Positions 6,876 through 9,383 of a DNA stretch of 9,383 nt are shown piece by piece. Each line of letters opens with the position of its first letter. The first letter of the stretch is position 1. The notes under the pieces are model-generated. The model was given only the letters and a program-made list of their open reading frames with translations. It did not search any database and was not told where the DNA came from. A program made the translations under genes and the position numbers. This DNA comes from an uncultured Bacteroidales bacterium (GTDB lineage: Bacteria; Bacteroidota; Bacteroidia; Bacteroidales; Paludibacteraceae), in NCBI GenBank assembly GCA_946615455.1, contig CAMOHN010000031.1, forward strand, positions 1 to 9,383, written 5' to 3'.

Positions 6876-7684
6876 ACCAGTCGAAACGGGTCAGCATCTT
6901 TCCACAGCGGCAGTACCTCGCGGAAATGGTGAAGACGGTCTATATCCAATTCGGCAATACGTGTGCCTTGCTGGTTGTTGGCAAAGCGTACCAAAGGATT
7001 GAGCCGTGTGTCGTATGCTACCGAGTGTCCATTGTAGTGCAGTCCCATGCCGTCGTCGCCCACGGGGTTGGCGGCACAGATATAGCACTGGTTTTCCGTT
7101 CCGCGCGCGGCAATGAGCGCGTCCCAATAGTTGATGCGCACTTCGGGCCAGTTGGCACTGACCAACAGCACATCATAGTCCCAACCGGACTGATTGCGTG
7201 CCCATACGGGGAAACGCAGGTCGTAACAGATGAGCAGACGCAGCTTGACCCCCTTGTATTCAATAATGGTTCTTTCGTTACCGGCAGTGAAGAAACGGTC
7301 TTCGCCGCCGTGGGCATACAGGTGTGCCTTGTCCACAAAGACAGGTGTATCGTTGGGACGGATGAAAAAACCTCGGTTGTAGAGCAGATGCTGCTCCTGC
7401 ATAGCACCATTGAGGAAAGTGGTGGTGACCTCTTCGGCTATGAACGAACTGCATACTGCCACTCCCGTCTGGTCGGCAACCCGCTGCAGGAGTTGCATGG
7501 TGCGTCCGTCGGTCGTTTCAGCCAGTTGTGGTTGGTCGGTGCAGAAGCCGGTGGAGAACATCTCGGGCAGCAACGCCACATCCGCTTTGCCTTTCAAGCG
7601 TCGGATGCGGCGTATGGCTGCCTGCAAATTGGACTCTTTGTCAGCCCAAACGATGGGATACTGTAAGATGGCTACGCGAAACAT
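6872..7684 (-). CDS. Carbon-nitrogen hydrolase, nitrilase superfamily (YafV/Nit2-like omega-amidase)
   Basis: The product is a 270-residue single-domain nitrilase-superfamily enzyme. From the ATG at 7684, the catalytic triad is Glu41 (in LLPEMFSTGF), Lys119 (VDKAHLY) and Cys153 (LLICYDLRFPVW). The PEMFSTGF and CYDLRFPVW segments closely resemble YafV/Nit2-type omega-amidases, which hydrolyse alpha-ketoglutaramate or ketosuccinamate to 2-oxo acids and ammonia, a metabolite-repair step. A GTG one codon upstream (7687) is an alternative start. It begins 9 bases after the floA stop and its own stop overlaps recJ by four bases, so it lies in the middle of an operon. The amidase reaction is inferred from the subfamily; another amide substrate cannot be excluded. 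Confidence 0.88.
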   Translation of the reverse strand: MFRVAILQYPIVWADKESNLQAAIRRIRRLKGKADVALLPEMFSTGFCTDQPQLAETTDGRTMQLLQRVADQTGVAVCSSFIAEEVTTTFLNGAMQEQHLLYNRGFFIRPNDTPVFVDKAHLYAHGGEDRFFTAGNERTIIEYKGVKLRLLICYDLRFPVWARNQSGWDYDVLLVSANWPEVRINYWDALIAARGTENQCYICAANPVGDDGMGLHYNGHSVAYDTRLNPLVRFANNQQGTRIAELDIDRLHHFREVLPLWKDADPFRLV

Positions 7685-7693
7685 CACGCCCGC

Positions 7694-8671
7694 TTACTTC
7701 TTCTTGACCTCTTTTTCGGGTTTACTGATGGCCTCACGCATGGCGGTGTCGGCTTGGATGTTCTGCATGCGATAGTAGTCCATGATGCCGAGGTTGCCCG
7801 AGCGGAAGGCTTCGGCCATGGCTTGCGGCACGAGGGCTTCTGCCTCAATGACTTTGGCGCGTGCTTCTTGGGCCTTGGCTTTCATTTCCTGCTCACTGGC
7901 TATGGCCATTGCGCGGCGCTCTTCGGCTTTGGCTTGGGCGATGTTCTTGTCCGCATTGGCTTGATCCATTTGCAGTTGAGCGCCGATGTTCTTACCTACA
8001 TCGATGTCGGCTATATCGATACTCAATATCTCGAATGCCGTACCGTCATCCAAGCCTTTTGATAGAACGAGTTTGGAAATGCTGTCGGGGTTTTCCAAAA
8101 CGGCTTTGTGGGTCTCTGCCGAGCCGATGGAACTAACTATACCTTCGCCTACGCGGGCGAGGATTGTGTCTTCGCCGGCACCTCCGACCAGTCGTTTGAT
8201 ATTGGCTCTAACCGTTACGCGGGCTTTGGCAATCAACTGGATACCATCCTTGGCCACGGCTGTAACGGGCGGAGTATCAATCACGCGGGGATTGACCGAC
8301 ATCTGCACTGCCTCAAACACATCACGACCGGCAAGGTCGATGGCGGTAGCCATTTGGAAGGGCAGTTGGATGTTGGCTTTGTTGGCACTCACGAGGGCAT
8401 GCACCACGCGCTCGATGTGACCACCGGCAAGGTAGTGAGCCTCCAGACCGTCACGACGGACATCCTGCAATCCGGCTTTGTGCGCCTCGATCATGCAGTT
8501 GACAATCTTGCTGGACGGCACACGGCGAATACGCATGAGGAACATCTGGAACAGCGAGATGCGCACACCGCTCACCTGCGCGTTAATCCACAGAAGAATA
8601 GGGAAATAAGAAAAGAAGATTATCAGGAATATGATTCCCAAGATAATCAAAACAAATGTTAAGACTTCCAT
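7694..8671 (-). CDS. floA: Flotillin-like protein FloA (YqfA/UPF0365 family)
   Basis: FloA is a membrane scaffold of the SPFH type that organises functional membrane microdomains. The 325-residue sequence has a hydrophobic N-terminal segment at about 4-30 that inserts as a hairpin or single span. An SPFH/band-7 region follows (about 35-235), with the conserved segments AGGHIERVVHAL, VNPRVIDTPPVTAVAKDG and GVRISLFQM. A helical Ala/Glu/Lys-rich coiled-coil region covers about 235-290, and the protein ends in a lysine-rich tail (EVKKK). Length and order fit the family closely. It lies 26 bases downstream of an NfeD-family gene, the usual partner of flotillin-like genes, which supports both assignments. 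Confidence 0.95.
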   Translation of the reverse strand: MEVLTFVLIILGIIFLIIFFSYFPILLWINAQVSGVRISLFQMFLMRIRRVPSSKIVNCMIEAHKAGLQDVRRDGLEAHYLAGGHIERVVHALVSANKANIQLPFQMATAIDLAGRDVFEAVQMSVNPRVIDTPPVTAVAKDGIQLIAKARVTVRANIKRLVGGAGEDTILARVGEGIVSSIGSAETHKAVLENPDSISKLVLSKGLDDGTAFEILSIDIADIDVGKNIGAQLQMDQANADKNIAQAKAEERRAMAIASEQEMKAKAQEARAKVIEAEALVPQAMAEAFRSGNLGIMDYYRMQNIQADTAMREAISKPEKEVKKK

Positions 8672-8697
8672 AGTAAATTGGGTTTAGTTAGGTGGAT

Positions 8698-9078
8698 TTA
8701 TTGTTGAGTTAGTCCATTGAGGTTCGAAGTTTTTGTTTCCTCTTCTTCACGGCTCATTGCCTCCATGCGCTTACCGGCAGTTGGCATTTCGACATGGGAG
8801 TCCAAGGTGGTGTCCAGTGCCATTTTCTCGACAGCATGGCTCTTGAAGAAGAACACGACCGCCACCACGATGAGTACCAGCGAGATGAGCAGCGTGACCA
8901 AACCCGCCCATGGATAGATAGGATTGAGGTAGATAAAAGCCACTACGACAGAGGCAATGAGCGACAACACACCGCTCACACCCGCTACACCCACACCGGG
9001 GAGTAAAAACAATTCCAGCAGCAGCAGCACAACGCCTGCTACCAGCAAAAGGGCTACAATAAGGATTTCGGTTGTCAT
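8698..9078 (-). CDS. NfeD-family membrane protein, short form lacking the OB-fold domain
   Basis: The 126-residue product from the ATG at 9078 has three hydrophobic segments at about 4-26, 29-51 and 57-79, with LLLLELFLLPGVGVAG near residues 18-33 typical of NfeD proteins. NfeD proteins are encoded beside flotillin/stomatin genes and are thought to help assemble their membrane domains. Here the membrane part is followed by only about 47 hydrophilic residues, rich in Glu, Thr and Ser, ending in NGLTQQ. The usual soluble beta-barrel (OB-fold) of about 60 residues is missing. A longer open frame from 9162 would add 28 residues, but the likely promoter lies within that extension, so 9078 is preferred. 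It is the first gene of the floA-nitrilase-recJ operon. Confidence 0.8.
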   Translation of the reverse strand: MTTEILIVALLLVAGVVLLLLELFLLPGVGVAGVSGVLSLIASVVVAFIYLNPIYPWAGLVTLLISLVLIVVAVVFFFKSHAVEKMALDTTLDSHVEMPTAGKRMEAMSREEEETKTSNLNGLTQQ

Positions 9079-9088
9079 GTTTTTTGGG

Positions 9089-9103
9089 TAGGCACAATGC
9101 CTA
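9089..9103 (-). promoter_or_regulatory. Small hairpin in the nfeD leader
   Basis: TAGGCA, a three-base loop and TGCCTA form a six-base-pair stem. T and A runs on the two sides (9080-9085 and 9104-9108) could lengthen it by five A-T pairs around a GGG bulge. It lies between the predicted transcription start and the nfeD ATG. It is followed by A rather than T in the direction of transcription, so it is not a terminator. A role in mRNA stability or translation is possible but unproven. Confidence 0.35.
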
Positions 9104-9120
9104 AAAAAGGTTTGCACCCG

Positions 9121-9151
9121 CAAAAGTAAAGCAGTCGAAACATCTATGCAA
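9121..9151 (-). promoter_or_regulatory. Promoter of the nfeD-floA-nitrilase-recJ operon (Bacteroidetes type)
   Basis: On the minus strand TACTTTTG (9128 to 9121) matches TAnnTTTG exactly. TTG (9151 to 9149) is placed 20 bases upstream as the -33 element. The predicted start site near 9113 leaves a leader of about 35 bases before the ATG at 9078. Confidence 0.55.
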
Positions 9152-9188
9152 CACAGGCGCACATTTTTCTGAGATATTCAACAAGACA

Positions 9189-9222
9189 ATCGGCACATTT
9201 CCGTAACCGAAAATGTGCCGAT
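9189..9222 (-). terminator. Hairpin after the tRNA-Leu genes, probable terminator
   Basis: A perfect 12-base-pair inverted repeat (9189-9200 with 9211-9222) encloses a 10-base loop. It lies directly after the 3' end of the tRNA-Leu(GAG) gene and before the nfeD promoter. Downstream in the minus direction is the T-rich but interrupted stretch TTGTCTTGTTG, so it is an imperfect intrinsic terminator. It probably ends the tRNA transcript. Confidence 0.55.
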
Positions 9223-9230
9223 AATCGCGG

Positions 9231-9314
9231 TGCGCAGGATGAGACTCGAACTCACACGACATTGCTGCCACTACCCCCTCAAAGTAGCGTGTATACCAAT
9301 TTCACCACCTGCGC
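9231..9314 (-). tRNA. tRNA-Leu (anticodon GAG)
   Basis: The minus strand folds as a class II tRNA of 84 bases. The acceptor GCGCAGG pairs with CCTGCGC with an A discriminator. The anticodon stem CTACT/GGTAG encloses the loop TTGAGGG with anticodon GAG (9280-9278). A variable-arm stem GGCA/TGTC carries the loop GCAA, and the T arm is GTGAG-TTCGAGT-CTCAT. The long variable arm and the GAG anticodon identify leucine (CUC/CUU codons). The CCA end is not encoded and must be added after transcription. Confidence 0.93.
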
Positions 9315-9323
9315 CTATTGTTG

Positions 9324-9383
9324 TGCCCGGAACAGGACTCGAACCTGCACACCTCGCGGCATGCGCACCTGAAACGCACGCGT
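9324..9383 (-). tRNA. tRNA-Leu (anticodon CAG), 5' part beyond the window
   Basis: The visible 60 bases include the anticodon stem TGCGT/GCGCA around the loop TTCAGGT, with anticodon CAG (9371-9369). They also include a variable-arm hairpin TGCC-GCGA-GGTG, the T arm GCAGG-TTCGAGT-CCTGT and the 3' acceptor strand TCCGGGC with an A discriminator. The long variable arm fits leucine. The D arm and 5' acceptor strand are outside the window. CCA is not encoded. It lies nine bases upstream of the second tRNA-Leu gene, so both are probably on one precursor. Confidence 0.87.

Noticed and set aside
6821..7666. Long plus-strand open frame of 281 codons
   Set aside because: It lies opposite the nitrilase gene, whose catalytic triad and family motifs are clear. 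The antisense translation shows no recognisable domain.
9079..9162. N-terminal extension of the NfeD protein by 28 residues
   Set aside because: A promoter match (9121-9151) lies inside it, and the family N terminus fits the ATG at 9078.
9369..9373. Reading the right-edge tRNA with anticodon TCA (selenocysteine-like)
   Set aside because: Shifting the anticodon stem by one base gives good pairing (TGCGT/GCGCA) and anticodon CAG. With the neighbouring tRNA-Leu and the variable-arm length this fits leucine.

Overview
The window looks like ordinary chromosomal DNA of a member of the Bacteroidales, probably a Prevotella-like lineage. The basis is the protein families present (GldB lipoprotein, FloA/NfeD pair, a succinyl-CoA/acetyl-CoA CoA-transferase), promoters of the Bacteroidetes type (a TAnnTTTG -7 box with a TTG/TTTG-like -33 element), and the lack of clear Shine-Dalgarno sites. 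I see no mobile element, CRISPR array, prophage or toxin system.

Layout. Positions 1-507 (minus strand) carry the N-terminal third of an acetyl-CoA hydrolase/CoA-transferase. A 142-base divergent promoter region (508-649) separates it from a plus-strand pair: a LolD-type ABC ATPase (650-1312) whose end overlaps gldB (1299-2306), a GldB-family lipoprotein. gldB converges on a long minus-strand block. Read in the direction of transcription (right to left), this block holds two adjacent tRNA-Leu genes at the right edge (CAG, cut by the window end, then GAG), a strong hairpin, a promoter, a short NfeD-family membrane protein, floA (flotillin-like), a YafV/Nit2-like nitrilase (omega-amidase), recJ, tdk and priA.

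nfeD, floA, the nitrilase gene and recJ are tightly spaced (26 bases, 9 bases and a 4-base ATGA overlap), so they are probably one operon. tdk follows recJ after 142 bases with no clear promoter, and priA begins inside or immediately after tdk, so these may belong to the same transcript. The block joins membrane organisation (NfeD/FloA), metabolite repair (nitrilase), DNA repair and replication restart (RecJ, PriA) and thymidine salvage (Tdk).

The most notable points are departures from the usual domain plan. PriA seems to lack the winged-helix domain between its N-terminal domain and helicase core and has no normal start codon outside tdk. The NfeD protein ends before the usual C-terminal OB-fold. 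A 12-base perfect palindrome sits over the -33 region of the CoA-transferase promoter. No undescribed multi-gene system was recognised.
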